Shown piece by piece: positions 14,069 through 20,834 of a stretch of 22,448 nucleotides of DNA. Source of the stretch: a virus. Under the pieces are notes generated by a model, which saw only the letters and a list, made by a program, of their open reading frames with translations, was not told the DNA's origin and made no database searches. The stretch lies in the IMG/VR virus record IMGVR_UViG_3300043775_002303, positions 1 through 22,448 of that record; one strand, written 5' to 3'. The position numbers and the translations under genes were made by a program. Numbering within the stretch: position 1 is the stretch's first letter; every line of letters starts with the position of its first letter.

Positions 14069-14233
14069 ATGACCGATGATATTTTCACTTACCAAGAATT
14101 TGTAGACAGCATGACTGCTGAAGAAAAAGCTGGATGGGTATACGAAGGAGTCAGACTATCTGACTTATACAAAGAGTATTTGGCAATGCAAGAAGAACCA
14201 CAATCAAACTATCGCCCCGAGTGGGCATATTAA
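14069..14233 (+). CDS. Hypothetical 54-aa protein
   Basis: This short acidic helical protein starts MTDDIFTYQEFVDSMTAEEK and ends NYRPEWAY. It starts 4 bp after the previous stop in the same direction and precedes a gene with its own GGAGAG site. A small helical protein of this kind is typical of early phage gene clusters. No function is assigned. Confidence 0.55.
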   Translation: MTDDIFTYQEFVDSMTAEEKAGWVYEGVRLSDLYKEYLAMQEEPQSNYRPEWAY

Positions 14234-14256
14234 TTTCAGTTTTTGGAGAGAAAAAC

Positions 14257-14679
14257 ATGACACCTATTACGAGAAAAGAAACCTACTCTTGGGACGCAGC
14301 TCAAGATATTTCACGCGAAGAAGCCATCCTGTTTATGAACGCTCTTCGTCAACAGTTGACCATTAAGTCAACATTAATCACAGACATGATGGATTTACCA
14401 TTCCATGTGTCACCTTCCATGCAATTTGGCAATTATGATACAGCAGAACAAAAGCTCACTGTGGCACAGAAAGCGCAAGGATGGCGTTTACCGTTAATTG
14501 AAGAAATCACCATGTTATATAATTGCAATGATAACAGATTCCTAGCTGATAGCATTGTGTACTGGGCAGGTAACCTCAATTCTCGTGGAGATGCATGGGT
14601 CTATGATACTGGTTCTTGTGAACCTTATGAAGAAGACAGAACAAATAATGCATATTATTTTTACATTTGCGATAAATAA
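14257..14679 (+). CDS. DUF1566/Lcl-like small protein
   Basis: From ATG 14257 (TTGGAGAG upstream) it is 140 aa; a longer frame from GTG 14221 lacks a ribosome binding site. The C-terminal half, GWRLPLIEEITMLYN...VYWAGN...AWVYDTGSCEPY...AYYFYICDK, follows the pattern of DUF1566/Lcl domains (WRLPtxxEL, yWsst, aw), which have a C-type-lectin-like fold. Such domains usually occur in surface proteins. Here the protein lacks a signal peptide and lies among early genes, so a binding role inside the cell is more likely. The domain call is moderate. Confidence 0.55.
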   Translation: MTPITRKETYSWDAAQDISREEAILFMNALRQQLTIKSTLITDMMDLPFHVSPSMQFGNYDTAEQKLTVAQKAQGWRLPLIEEITMLYNCNDNRFLADSIVYWAGNLNSRGDAWVYDTGSCEPYEEDRTNNAYYFYICDK

Positions 14680-14681
14680 AT

Positions 14682-14710
14682 TTGACTTTGTTGTCAAACA
14701 CAATTAATAT
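14682..14710 (+). promoter_or_regulatory. Promoter with perfect TTGAC-N6-GTCAA operator-like site (copy e)
   Basis: TTGACT (14682-14687), a 17-bp spacer and TAATAT (14705-14710). The 16-bp TTGACTTTGTTGTCAA (14682-14697) overlies the -35 box and in reverse reads TTGACAACAAAGTCAA, matching the shared motif. It drives the gene at 14744. Confidence 0.75.
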
Positions 14711-14743
14711 ACGTCAACTTAATTATTTTACTGGAGAGCAAAA

Positions 14744-15100
14744 ATGTTAAAAAATAATGTTACACAAAAAGATTATAGCCACGAATTCTATATCAACAAT
14801 GCACAAGGCGATTGCATCGCTTGTGTCAATGCATCATGGTCTGAGTATCACGTCAGTATTCCAGCTACATTTGACCACGCTGATGAATCAGAAACCGATA
14901 CAGACGATTTAAATATTGAGTTCTACTCAATCTCCGAGGATGAATCTTTTGAAGTAAACATCTCAAATGAACAGATTCCTTATAACATTTACTGGTCAAT
15001 AGTTGAACACATTGACAAGTACGGCAAAGAATATACCGTACCTGACCTTGTGATGTCAGATATCGATGGGTTCTGGGATACCAGTATTTTCCCACAATAA
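14744..15100 (+). CDS. Hypothetical acidic 118-aa protein
   Basis: Preceded by CTGGAGAG and its own promoter. The protein is strongly acidic (HADESETDTDDLNIEFYSISEDESFEVN), beta-rich, and ends PDLVMSDIDGFWDTSIFPQ. High negative charge in a small phage early protein recalls DNA mimics, but no family match is recognised and this is only a suggestion. A frame on the opposite strand (14865-15182) is judged a shadow. Confidence 0.7.
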   Translation: MLKNNVTQKDYSHEFYINNAQGDCIACVNASWSEYHVSIPATFDHADESETDTDDLNIEFYSISEDESFEVNISNEQIPYNIYWSIVEHIDKYGKEYTVPDLVMSDIDGFWDTSIFPQ

Positions 15101-15125
15101 TAATTGTATAATCGGAGAGATAAAA

Positions 15126-15398
15126 ATGACTGATAAAGAAAAAACAACATGGAAATGGGTAGACTGCTTCACAGACTATCAAGACGATGGAAAATGGCTA
15201 TTAACCTCATTCGAATACAGAATGACCTCAGGTAAGCATTACTGCTCCGAGCTTAAAACTGTTAACTTTGTGGCTACTATGTCCCCTAAAGGCGTAGAAT
15301 TCACAGCTAGAAAGAATCACTGTGAGTATGATGAACTGGGCGTAGATGAGATGCTTGAATTCATTAAGTTTTATGTTGAAAAAGAGGGGAGGTTTTAA
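15126..15398 (+). CDS. Hypothetical 90-aa protein
   Basis: ATG 15126 follows CGGAGAG; the longer frame from 15066 overlaps the previous gene without a ribosome binding site. The sequence has beta-strand character (WKWVDCFTDYQDDGKWLLTSFEYRM) and a C-terminal helix (VDEMLEFIKFYVEKE). Its stop overlaps the next start (TAATG). Function unknown. Confidence 0.7.
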   Translation: MTDKEKTTWKWVDCFTDYQDDGKWLLTSFEYRMTSGKHYCSELKTVNFVATMSPKGVEFTARKNHCEYDELGVDEMLEFIKFYVEKEGRF

Positions 15399-15607
15399 TG
15401 AGTGATTATAGACTAAGCGTGATTGAAGAAACCAACCGTGACATCATTAAAGCAATATCATTACTACGCAACCTAGACCATAACTTTTCACACTTAGAAG
15501 GCGTGGGTTATTACCACACTATTGTGGAATCATGCCGTCAGATACTGGAAACTGTGTCTGAAGAACTTGTGCAAACTGTGGTTAGAGAGGATAGTAAAAA
15601 TGATTAA
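15398..15607 (+). CDS. Hypothetical helical 69-aa protein
   Basis: It starts within the upstream stop (TAATG), with GAGGGGAGG as ribosome binding site. It is almost entirely helical (RLSVIEETNRDIIKAISLLRNL; TIVESCRQILETVSEELVQTVV), compatible with a helical hairpin. Function unknown. Confidence 0.65.
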   Translation: MSDYRLSVIEETNRDIIKAISLLRNLDHNFSHLEGVGYYHTIVESCRQILETVSEELVQTVVREDSKND

Positions 15608-15622
15608 ATGTGAGGTGGATCT

Positions 15623-15817
15623 ATGAGCATTCAATACAAGAACAAAAAAACAGGTGACGTTTACTTACTTGAAACTGCGTGTTGGGTAAAAATTAACGAT
15701 AACTGGGTTGAAGGGATTGCTTATTTTAATGCAAACAGACTTCGTGAAATGTTCGTCACAACTAAAAAAGATTTTTTTAATTCTTTTGAGGAAATCATTG
15801 ATGAGGAGGAAGTATGA
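15623..15817 (+). CDS. Hypothetical 64-aa protein
   Basis: GAGGTGG precedes ATG 15623. The N-terminal half looks like a small beta-sheet (YKNKKTGDVYLLETACWVKI) and the C-terminal half is an acidic helix. Its stop overlaps the next start (ATGA). Function unknown. Confidence 0.6.
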   Translation: MSIQYKNKKTGDVYLLETACWVKINDNWVEGIAYFNANRLREMFVTTKKDFFNSFEEIIDEEEV

Positions 15818-15975
15818 GAGTACGCCAAAGAGGATTCAATCGATGGGATGTAGAATGGCGCAGTTTTAAATACGCGATGTTTACTAGAGATATGACTATG
15901 ACGCATATATTTAGAAAAGAACGCCCTTATAAAGTCCATGCGGTACTAAAAAGAATAGGAGCAATAAGATGGTAA
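15814..15975 (+). CDS. Hypothetical very basic 53-aa protein
   Basis: GAGGAGGAAG precedes ATG 15814, which overlaps the upstream stop. The product is rich in Arg/Lys and aromatics (MRVRQRGFNRWDVEWRSFKY ... FRKERPYKVHAVLKRIGAIRW), suggesting nucleic-acid or acidic-surface contact. No family is recognised. Its stop lies within the start region of the next gene (ATGGTAAATG). Confidence 0.6.
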   Translation: MRVRQRGFNRWDVEWRSFKYAMFTRDMTMTHIFRKERPYKVHAVLKRIGAIRW

Positions 15976-16142
15976 ATGATTTGTACGAAGAAGAGATAGG
16001 TGTAGTGATTGCTCAACGTAATGAACTGGTTACAGTTTTAAGAGGTATCTGTAATGCCTATTACAATGATGATTACAATTTGTGTTATTTGAGAATCGAA
16101 GATGCTGATGAAGTTTTAGAAAAGTATGAGGATGAGTTATGA
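15969..16142 (+). CDS. Hypothetical acidic 57-aa protein
   Basis: ATAGGAGCAATAAG precedes ATG 15969. The gene overlaps both neighbours (7 bp upstream, ATGA downstream). The protein is acidic and helical (MVNDLYEEEIGVVIAQRNEL ... EDADEVLEKYEDEL). Function unknown; it contrasts with the very basic product encoded just before it. Confidence 0.6.
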   Translation: MVNDLYEEEIGVVIAQRNELVTVLRGICNAYYNDDYNLCYLRIEDADEVLEKYEDEL

Positions 16143-16375
16143 GTGATTACGATATGGGCATTCACAGCAGTCTAGCACCACCAAAACGTGAGCCACCAAT
16201 GACTGGTCGTGAGATGTATCAGCGGGGCTATGCAAAAGCCAAGGATGATTTAAAGCGTGAACCTTTGAGTGATGAAGAAATAAACGCTATAGATTTGCCT
16301 GAAAAACAATGCACTCTTAGAGAGTTAGTTAGGATTATTGAAAAAGCACATGGCATTGGAGTAAATGATGAATAA
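16139..16375 (+). CDS. Hypothetical 78-aa protein
   Basis: ATGA overlap with the preceding gene. It has a Pro-rich N-terminus (SLAPPKREPPMTGREMYQRGY) and a helical C-terminus (QCTLRELVRIIEKAHGIG). The REMYQRGYAKAKDDL segment recalls a motif frequent in small phage proteins of unknown role (REAYEKGYA-like). Function unknown. Confidence 0.65.
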   Translation: MSDYDMGIHSSLAPPKREPPMTGREMYQRGYAKAKDDLKREPLSDEEINAIDLPEKQCTLRELVRIIEKAHGIGVNDE

Positions 16376-16538
16376 AGAAACTATTTACATTGATGCCGTC
16401 ACTAAACTCAATGAACAAGATGCTGTTATCAAAGAACTGGCTGAACTGCTTAGTAATGTTTTAACAGATTATGTACCTGAAAACCATAAAATATATGTGA
16501 AAGCAACTGATTATTTAAAAGGATTGGGATATGAATAA
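16365..16538 (+). CDS. Hypothetical 57-aa protein
   Basis: Two adjacent ATG codons (16365, 16368) could start this frame, which ends GLGYE. It overlaps the previous gene by 11 bp and the next by 8 bp. The product is helical (DAVIKELAELLSNVLTDYVP). Function unknown. Confidence 0.55.
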   Translation: MMNKETIYIDAVTKLNEQDAVIKELAELLSNVLTDYVPENHKIYVKATDYLKGLGYE

Positions 16539-16683
16539 AGAACAAGCACTCCGCATCCTAAAACTCTTATCTGGTTTAGAGATGTATGTTTTTATGCAAT
16601 CTAACGTACCAGACCATCACACTGATGAGCTGATTAAAATAATTGATGATTTAACTGACATTGTACTGGAGAAAAACAAATGA
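16531..16683 (+). CDS. Hypothetical helical 50-aa protein
   Basis: Start ATG 16531 lies inside the end of the previous gene, with GGATTGGG upstream. Helical: MNKEQALRILKLLSGLEMYV ... DELIKIIDDLTDIVLEKNK. Its stop overlaps the next ATG (AATGA). Function unknown. Confidence 0.55.
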   Translation: MNKEQALRILKLLSGLEMYVFMQSNVPDHHTDELIKIIDDLTDIVLEKNK

Positions 16684-16895
16684 GCCATTCGAGCATTAGA
16701 TTACAAAATAATGAAGTTATTGTTATAAATAACGCAAATGTCGAATATATGAGCTTTGATATCACGCACAAAGTGATTCGTTTCTATATGATATCAGGCA
16801 AACGAATTGATTTCGGCATACATGAGCATTCTGTGAATCAGATATTGCCTGAAGACTTTGATTCGCTAATACAATACTGGACTGAAGATGAATAA
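16680..16895 (+). CDS. Hypothetical 71-aa protein
   Basis: It overlaps the preceding stop (ATGA), with CTGGAG upstream. The first half is beta-rich (IRLQNNEVIVINNANVEYMSF, VIRFYMISGKRIDFGI), and a short helix (PEDFDSLIQYW) ends it. It could be a small beta-barrel. No family is recognised. Confidence 0.65.
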   Translation: MSHSSIRLQNNEVIVINNANVEYMSFDITHKVIRFYMISGKRIDFGIHEHSVNQILPEDFDSLIQYWTEDE

Positions 16896-17028
16896 GTTAA
16901 TCACTGCATTAAAAATACCCGTGATATTGCTTTACATCTGCTTATCAATAACCTCTGAAACCCTAATTGCATTGGGGATGTTCATTGAGTTTTTTAGCGA
17001 TAAGATTTCTGATTTCTTGGAAGACTAA
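16888..17028 (+). CDS. 46-aa membrane peptide
   Basis: The frame MNKLITALKIPVILLYICLS to SDFLED overlaps the previous gene by 8 bp. A hydrophobic segment (PVILLYICLSITSETLIALGMFI) spans most of it, followed by an acidic tail, so one or two membrane passes are likely. It lies just before the methyltransferase-like gene. Confidence 0.55.
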   Translation: MNKLITALKIPVILLYICLSITSETLIALGMFIEFFSDKISDFLED

Positions 17029-17038
17029 CGGATAATTT

Positions 17039-17659
17039 ATGAAAAAAATAATACTACATCTATGTGCTGATATCGGCAGCGACAGTTGGTTTTATGCCAA
17101 TCACGATGAATACGAAGTTATAAAAGTAGGTAAAGATATAGGTGTTGAAAATTACAACCCGCCAGAAACGGTGTATGGTGTGATTGCAAACCCTGTGTGT
17201 ACCGAATTTAGTTTTGCTAAATGGGCAAATAACTTAGGTGATGGTGACGTTGAAGAAGGTATGTTTTTAGTTAATCACTGCTTAAGAATTATAAAGCAGT
17301 GTAACCCAGCATTTTGGGTAATAGAAAACCCTGCAACGGGAAGGTTAAAAGAGTTTTTAGGTGCGCCAAAACTAGTTTATCAACCGTATGAATACGGCTC
17401 ACCTTGGACTAAAAAGACTGCACTGTGGGGTGAATTTAACGTACCGAAAAAGTTATATACTTGGGATACTGTGGAAAAGAATGACAAACTATACGTTAGA
17501 CCAAACCGAGGTAAGCCTTCTTTAGCTTTTCTACATAAATCAGCCTTATATGACATACCAGAGTTTTTAAAGTTTGCGGATTTAGTTCATGATGATATGA
17601 GTTTACGTTCATTATGCCCACAAAGTTTTGCGGAACAATTTTTCGATGCTAATAGGTAA
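17039..17659 (+). CDS. C5-type DNA methyltransferase-like protein, short form
   Basis: The 206-aa product keeps parts of the cytosine-C5 methyltransferase core: LHLCADIGSDSWFYA (motif I-like, residues 7-20), IANPVCTEFS (motif IV-like; P52, nucleophile candidate C54), WVIENPATG (ENV-like motif; E96, N97) and YEYGSPWTKKTALWG (117-131). It lacks a clear target-recognition domain and the late motifs IX-X and is about half the usual length. Such short phage forms may modify DNA with altered specificity, protecting against restriction, or have a different substrate. The PVC motif in place of PPC is unusual. It is embedded among tiny early genes; activity is unverified. Confidence 0.7.
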   Translation: MKKIILHLCADIGSDSWFYANHDEYEVIKVGKDIGVENYNPPETVYGVIANPVCTEFSFAKWANNLGDGDVEEGMFLVNHCLRIIKQCNPAFWVIENPATGRLKEFLGAPKLVYQPYEYGSPWTKKTALWGEFNVPKKLYTWDTVEKNDKLYVRPNRGKPSLAFLHKSALYDIPEFLKFADLVHDDMSLRSLCPQSFAEQFFDANR

Positions 17660-17665
17660 AAGATT

Positions 17666-18304
17666 ATGGGTTTATTAAATGAAGACCAACTTAATGACAT
17701 CATGTCAAATGTTCATGTCTGCGATGAGGACTGGTTTGAGGAATTATTGCGTATGTGGAATGATAGACAAACAACAAAACAAGTTGAAATAAACTTGGAT
17801 GGCAATTTACAACCAACAAAAGAATATATGGACAAATTACAAACAGCTCTATACCCACAAGAGCCTTCTGAGCTAATAGAAATTGAACGAGCAGGCACTA
17901 TCATCAGAAAGTTACGCTTGGCTCGTGAGAAGCAATTACAGCGTGATTTAATGTGTATTGCTGATATCATTATGAATGACTGTGATTATTTAGAGTTTAT
18001 TGAGATACTGCTTTACTCAGGACTTGATTGCAGAGAAGCAATGGTCACTCGTGAACTGCGAGACTTGTGTTATCGGATTGGTGATTGTCATTTATTATTT
18101 AATGAAAATTACGATGTAGATGCGATTATTGATTTTATTGATAATTGTACAGAATACGAAAAGTCTGTACATTTTGAGAAAGTTAATGGTATATTTTATC
18201 CGACCACAAAAGACGAGCCAAACAAATACTTTATGCCATCTTTGATTGAAGCTGCGGACTGGAATGGTCATGTGAACTATTCTAAAATTTATGGAGAGAA
18301 ATAA
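17666..18304 (+). CDS. Hypothetical 212-aa protein
   Basis: One of the larger proteins in the early cluster, mostly acidic and helical (SELIEIERAGTIIRKLRLAR; CIADIIMNDCDYLEFIEILL), with a C-terminal mixed region (YEKSVHFEKVNGIFYPTT ... IYGEK). Several cysteines (C19, and others in LMC, NDC, DCR and DLC) are scattered rather than clustered. No family is recognised. It follows the methyltransferase-like gene by 6 bp and may be a partner. Confidence 0.7.
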   Translation: MGLLNEDQLNDIMSNVHVCDEDWFEELLRMWNDRQTTKQVEINLDGNLQPTKEYMDKLQTALYPQEPSELIEIERAGTIIRKLRLAREKQLQRDLMCIADIIMNDCDYLEFIEILLYSGLDCREAMVTRELRDLCYRIGDCHLLFNENYDVDAIIDFIDNCTEYEKSVHFEKVNGIFYPTTKDEPNKYFMPSLIEAADWNGHVNYSKIYGEK

Positions 18305-18305
18305 A

Positions 18306-18560
18306 ATGATTAATCCAGATATCAAATCACTAAAAAACACAGTTATTACCATAAACAACGCAGGCGGTACAGCATTTCCAATTACTTATGAATATGAGAA
18401 CTGTAGCGGTATGTCACATGGCATGACACTACGCGACTATTTTGCAGCTAAAGCAATGCAAGGACTTTGCGTAAATGTTGAAGACCCTCATGAAGACAAC
18501 ATAGCTAGAACGTCTTATTCAATGGCAGACGCAATGTTAAAAGCAAGAGAGGAGGACTAA
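18306..18560 (+). CDS. Conserved phage protein with MTLRDYFAAKAMQGL motif
   Basis: ATG 18306 is preferred because GGAGAG lies at the right distance; an ATG at 18291 falls on the ribosome binding site. The 84-aa product contains GMTLRDYFAAKAMQGL (about residues 37-52) and a C-terminal YSMADAMLKAREED. This pair is common in small uncharacterised phage and prophage proteins of Proteobacteria. The role is unknown. It is recognised from family resemblance only, but the match is distinctive. Confidence 0.75.
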   Translation: MINPDIKSLKNTVITINNAGGTAFPITYEYENCSGMSHGMTLRDYFAAKAMQGLCVNVEDPHEDNIARTSYSMADAMLKAREED

Positions 18561-18565
18561 AAATA

Positions 18566-18766
18566 ATGACCACACTAATCTTCACAATCTATGTGAGTGT
18601 AGTCTCACAAATGAACACGGTATCAATACAGTTTGAATCACCCACAGCGTGCGATAATGCAAAACTTGAACTAGAACACGCCTATAGCGACTACAAGCTC
18701 TCTAAGTACAAAACTGAGCTGGTTTCAGCATACTGCGTATCAGGTAAGTATGGAAGCATCAACTAA
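18566..18766 (+). CDS. Hypothetical 66-aa protein, possible exported/membrane-anchored
   Basis: The N-terminal 16 residues (MTTLIFTIYVSVVSQM) are hydrophobic. The remainder has ESPTACDNAKLELEHAY and a second cysteine near the end (SAYCVSG), a layout seen in small phage proteins with a periplasmic disulfide. Its stop overlaps the next ATG (TAATG). Function unknown. Confidence 0.6.
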   Translation: MTTLIFTIYVSVVSQMNTVSIQFESPTACDNAKLELEHAYSDYKLSKYKTELVSAYCVSGKYGSIN

Positions 18767-18939
18767 TGTTTAAATTCTGTTTAATCTCATTCTCAATTGG
18801 TGTTCTCATTGGTTCTTTAACTGTGGGAACAATAGAATACTACCATTATAAAGGCTATTATCGGGTCTACGATACTAATATTGGTGGTATCACAATGCGT
18901 AACAATGAATTGTTTCAGTTAATAAAATTTGAAGAGTAA
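18766..18939 (+). CDS. 57-aa membrane protein
   Basis: The frame opens MFKFCLISFSIGVLIGSLTV, a single hydrophobic segment, then a Tyr-rich soluble tail (IEYYHYKGYYRVYDTNIGG). The start overlaps the previous stop. A terminator follows directly, so it is the last gene of this transcript. Confidence 0.55.
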   Translation: MFKFCLISFSIGVLIGSLTVGTIEYYHYKGYYRVYDTNIGGITMRNNELFQLIKFEE

Positions 18940-18947
18940 TCAATAAC

Positions 18948-18982
18948 ATAGCCGTTGATAGAAATATTTTCGGCTATTTTTT
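18948..18982 (+). terminator. Rho-independent terminator
   Basis: ATAGCCG (18948-18954) pairs with CGGCTAT (18971-18977), a 7-bp stem with a 16-nt loop followed by TTTTT. It ends the 14.7-18.9 kb gene run immediately before a new promoter. Confidence 0.75.
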
Positions 18983-18992
18983 AAAATAAAGT

Positions 18993-19022
18993 TTGACGTT
19001 CTTATCAAACAAAGAGTATTAT
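18993..19022 (+). promoter_or_regulatory. Promoter with operator-like site (copy f)
   Basis: TTGACG (18993-18998), an 18-bp spacer and TATTAT (19017-19022). The 16-bp site (18993-19008) in reverse reads TTGATAAGAACGTCAA, matching the shared motif. GGAGG follows before ATG 19043. Confidence 0.65.
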
Positions 19023-19042
19023 GCTTGCCAACGGAGGTAATT

Positions 19043-19297
19043 ATGTATTTACAAGAGTTTGCATGGATTGGCTCAAAGTATCAATGCCTACTGACTGTTG
19101 GTATTAGCTATGACCAAGATGTGTATGTTATTGAGGTTGAAGACTCACAGGGTGTGAGAGAAGATAATTTTGGTGATTTAGTTATTGGCTATGTGAAATC
19201 ATGGTTATCTGATGTTGAACTTGATGACGATGAAGAAGTACAGATACCAGATTATCAAGAAGAAAGTTATTTGCCTTACGAGGTTAAAAAAAGATGA
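19043..19297 (+). CDS. Hypothetical acidic 84-aa protein
   Basis: GGAGG lies 7 bp before ATG 19043; the frame extends to 19025 but that would pass through the ribosome binding site. The product is beta-rich at the N-terminus (FAWIGSKYQCLLTVGISY, DVYVIEVEDSQG) with an acidic C-terminal stretch (ELDDDEEVQIPDYQEES). Its stop overlaps the next start (ATGA). Function unknown. Confidence 0.7.
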   Translation: MYLQEFAWIGSKYQCLLTVGISYDQDVYVIEVEDSQGVREDNFGDLVIGYVKSWLSDVELDDDEEVQIPDYQEESYLPYEVKKR

Positions 19298-19485
19298 AGA
19301 AAAGAACATTTGAAGAAACATTGAAGTTGCTTCAGGCTAAAAAAGAAACAGAAGTGTTGCGTGAAAAAGAAGAAAAGGTTAACGAGTTGTTTTCCGCTCA
19401 GTTTATTGGGCAAAATAATGCAAGATTTAGAAATATGTCTTGCGATGATAAAAATATTGATGTGATGTTTGGGGGAGTAAAATGA
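19294..19485 (+). CDS. Hypothetical coiled-coil 63-aa protein
   Basis: ATGA overlap upstream and downstream. The first 35 residues (KRTFEETLKLLQAKKETEVL and on) form a charged coiled coil; the rest (FIGQNNARFRNMSCDDKNIDV) is polar. Function unknown. Confidence 0.6.
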   Translation: MKKRTFEETLKLLQAKKETEVLREKEEKVNELFSAQFIGQNNARFRNMSCDDKNIDVMFGGVK

Positions 19486-19925
19486 GCTTATTAACAAACG
19501 AACAAATTGAAGAATTGGTTGGAATTACCAGTAACCAATCGACAAGCCAAGATTTATTTATTGAATTTTTTGATTGGAACGAAAAGCAAACAGGGACTCA
19601 AATTAATGTGAATTGGGATGATGCGCCTAAATTTGCAGGTAAAGCCGTTTTAAGATTGCATTGGGTTACTGGAAGTAAAGGTTCTGAATTGTGGACTGCT
19701 TCAGAGGACGCGATAACACTTGAAAGACCCAAACCAATCATCACACCACACCCACACGCAGAAATGATTATGAAATATGCTGAAGTTGCAGCGCGTAGAA
19801 TTGACCCTTGGGTTGAGTTTGAAATCACATTTGATGAAGATGATGACTGTTGGAGTAAATGCCCTGATGAGCTTAGATTTCTTGTTAATGGTAGACGTTA
19901 CCGCCACATTGGGGATAACAAATGA
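19482..19925 (+). CDS. Conserved phage-type protein with HPHAEMIMKYAEVA segment
   Basis: This 147-aa protein has an N-terminal acidic region and a C-terminal module, HPHAEMIMKYAEVAARR...WVEFE...CWSKCPDELRFLVNGRRYR. The combination HPHAE + helix + W + short strands + YR recurs in many uncharacterised phage proteins as a small tandemable domain. Its role is unknown; possible regulatory or nucleic-acid contact is speculative. The start overlaps the upstream gene (ATGA) and the end overlaps the next (ATGA). Confidence 0.65.
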   Translation: MSLLTNEQIEELVGITSNQSTSQDLFIEFFDWNEKQTGTQINVNWDDAPKFAGKAVLRLHWVTGSKGSELWTASEDAITLERPKPIITPHPHAEMIMKYAEVAARRIDPWVEFEITFDEDDDCWSKCPDELRFLVNGRRYRHIGDNK

Positions 19926-20017
19926 AAGAACTAAAACAAGCAATGATTTATATATTTGGCGCAATAATTCTTTTTTCACTCATTGTGTTTATTGTTAAAC
20001 AGCAATCTAGTTTTTAA
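19922..20017 (+). CDS. 31-aa membrane peptide
   Basis: ATGA overlap with the previous gene. The sequence MKELKQAMIYIFGAIILFSL and following VFIV form a single membrane span with a positive N-terminus and polar end (KQQSSF). It is small but well placed between coupled genes. Confidence 0.5.
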   Translation: MKELKQAMIYIFGAIILFSLIVFIVKQQSSF

Positions 20018-20027
20018 GGTTAAAAAC

Positions 20028-20207
20028 ATGACAAACCAAGAACATATTGATTGGGCAGAGATAGTAACTAAACTGGTGAATCAAAAAGAAGAAGCAATTG
20101 CAAAACTCGATATTTTATTATCTGATGCAAAGTATTATGATTGTGATAGTGAGATTTGTGAAGGTATATATGATGTAATTGAAATTTTAAAAAGGTATAT
20201 GAAATGA
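20028..20207 (+). CDS. Hypothetical helical 59-aa protein
   Basis: ATG 20028 follows TTAAGG; the frame from 19983 overlaps the previous gene without support. The protein is helical and acidic (EHIDWAEIVTKLVNQKEEAI, EGIYDVIEILKRYMK) with two cysteines (DCDSEIC). Its stop overlaps the next start. Confidence 0.6.
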   Translation: MTNQEHIDWAEIVTKLVNQKEEAIAKLDILLSDAKYYDCDSEICEGIYDVIEILKRYMK

Positions 20208-20311
20208 CTCAACAACAAGTAAATAAAATAATGGATAGAATTATGCTAGAGCTTGTGGCAATTTTATTCCCTATCGTAACTTTAATGTTTTTTGCAGGAC
20301 TCTATGTATGA
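20204..20311 (+). CDS. 35-aa membrane peptide
   Basis: ATGA overlaps at both ends. MTQQQVNKIMDRIMLELVAI is followed by more hydrophobic residues (LFPIVTLMFFAGLYV), one membrane span. It is the fifth tiny membrane peptide in the window. Confidence 0.5.
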   Translation: MTQQQVNKIMDRIMLELVAILFPIVTLMFFAGLYV

Positions 20312-20631
20312 ACGAAATTAAATATAGTACAAAACCAAATGGCACAATGACAATGCAAGATGCATCAGATGAATTTGGAATTGAACAAATGACCCTTCGT
20401 GGACGATTAATTAAACACAAAGTACCTTCTGTGGGTATCTTAGAAACAAATAGAAATAGATTGTTTAGACGTGAAGACATTCTTCCGTTTGTTGTGTCAA
20501 CTGAAGCCTATTTGGATAAATTTCCAAGAAAAAGAAAGCCAAGAAAGATTTTACAGGTTGAAGAACATCCATTCTTCACATCACTTTACTTAGACTTTAT
20601 TGCGGGGAGACACAATGCAGTTAATATCTAA
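20308..20631 (+). CDS. Small HTH protein, excisionase/MerR-like
   Basis: The 107-aa product contains MTMQDASDEFGIEQMTLRGR through LFRREDILPFV (about residues 14-62), a helix-turn-helix with a wing similar to MerR/excisionase-like phage proteins. A basic segment (FPRKRKPRKI) follows. It probably binds DNA, perhaps as a regulator of the early promoters. The specific family is not certain. ATGA overlap upstream; the next gene starts inside its 3' end. Confidence 0.6.
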   Translation: MNEIKYSTKPNGTMTMQDASDEFGIEQMTLRGRLIKHKVPSVGILETNRNRLFRREDILPFVVSTEAYLDKFPRKRKPRKILQVEEHPFFTSLYLDFIAGRHNAVNI

Positions 20632-20785
20632 TCAATATCGTCATAGACCTGCGTTACTTAAATACGATGAGTATCGTGAACTTGTGGAAAAGGCAGCGTA
20701 TTTTAAATGGCTTGAAGGGTCGGATAATGAAGAGCAGAATTGGCTTGAAGCAGAACTTGAAATAATTGAGCTGTTAAAACATTGA
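20615..20785 (+). CDS. Hypothetical 56-aa protein
   Basis: ATG 20615 follows GGGGAGA; the longer frame begins with TTG 20600 lying in front of that site. It overlaps the HTH gene by 17 bp. The product is helical and acidic (YDEYRELVEKAAYFKWLEGS, WLEAELEIIELLKH). Function unknown. Confidence 0.55.
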   Translation: MQLISNQYRHRPALLKYDEYRELVEKAAYFKWLEGSDNEEQNWLEAELEIIELLKH

Positions 20786-20810
20786 CGTTATCATAAAAAC
20801 GAATTAAACT
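20782..20810 (+). promoter_or_regulatory. Promoter with looser operator-like site (copy h)
   Basis: TTGACG (20782-20787), a 17-bp spacer and TAAACT (20805-20810). In reverse, 20797-20782 reads TTTATGATAACGTCAA, a partial match to the shared motif (the GTCAA half is exact). It overlaps the stop of the preceding gene. Confidence 0.55.
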
Positions 20811-20834
20811 AGCATTTTTATATGGAGAATGGAA

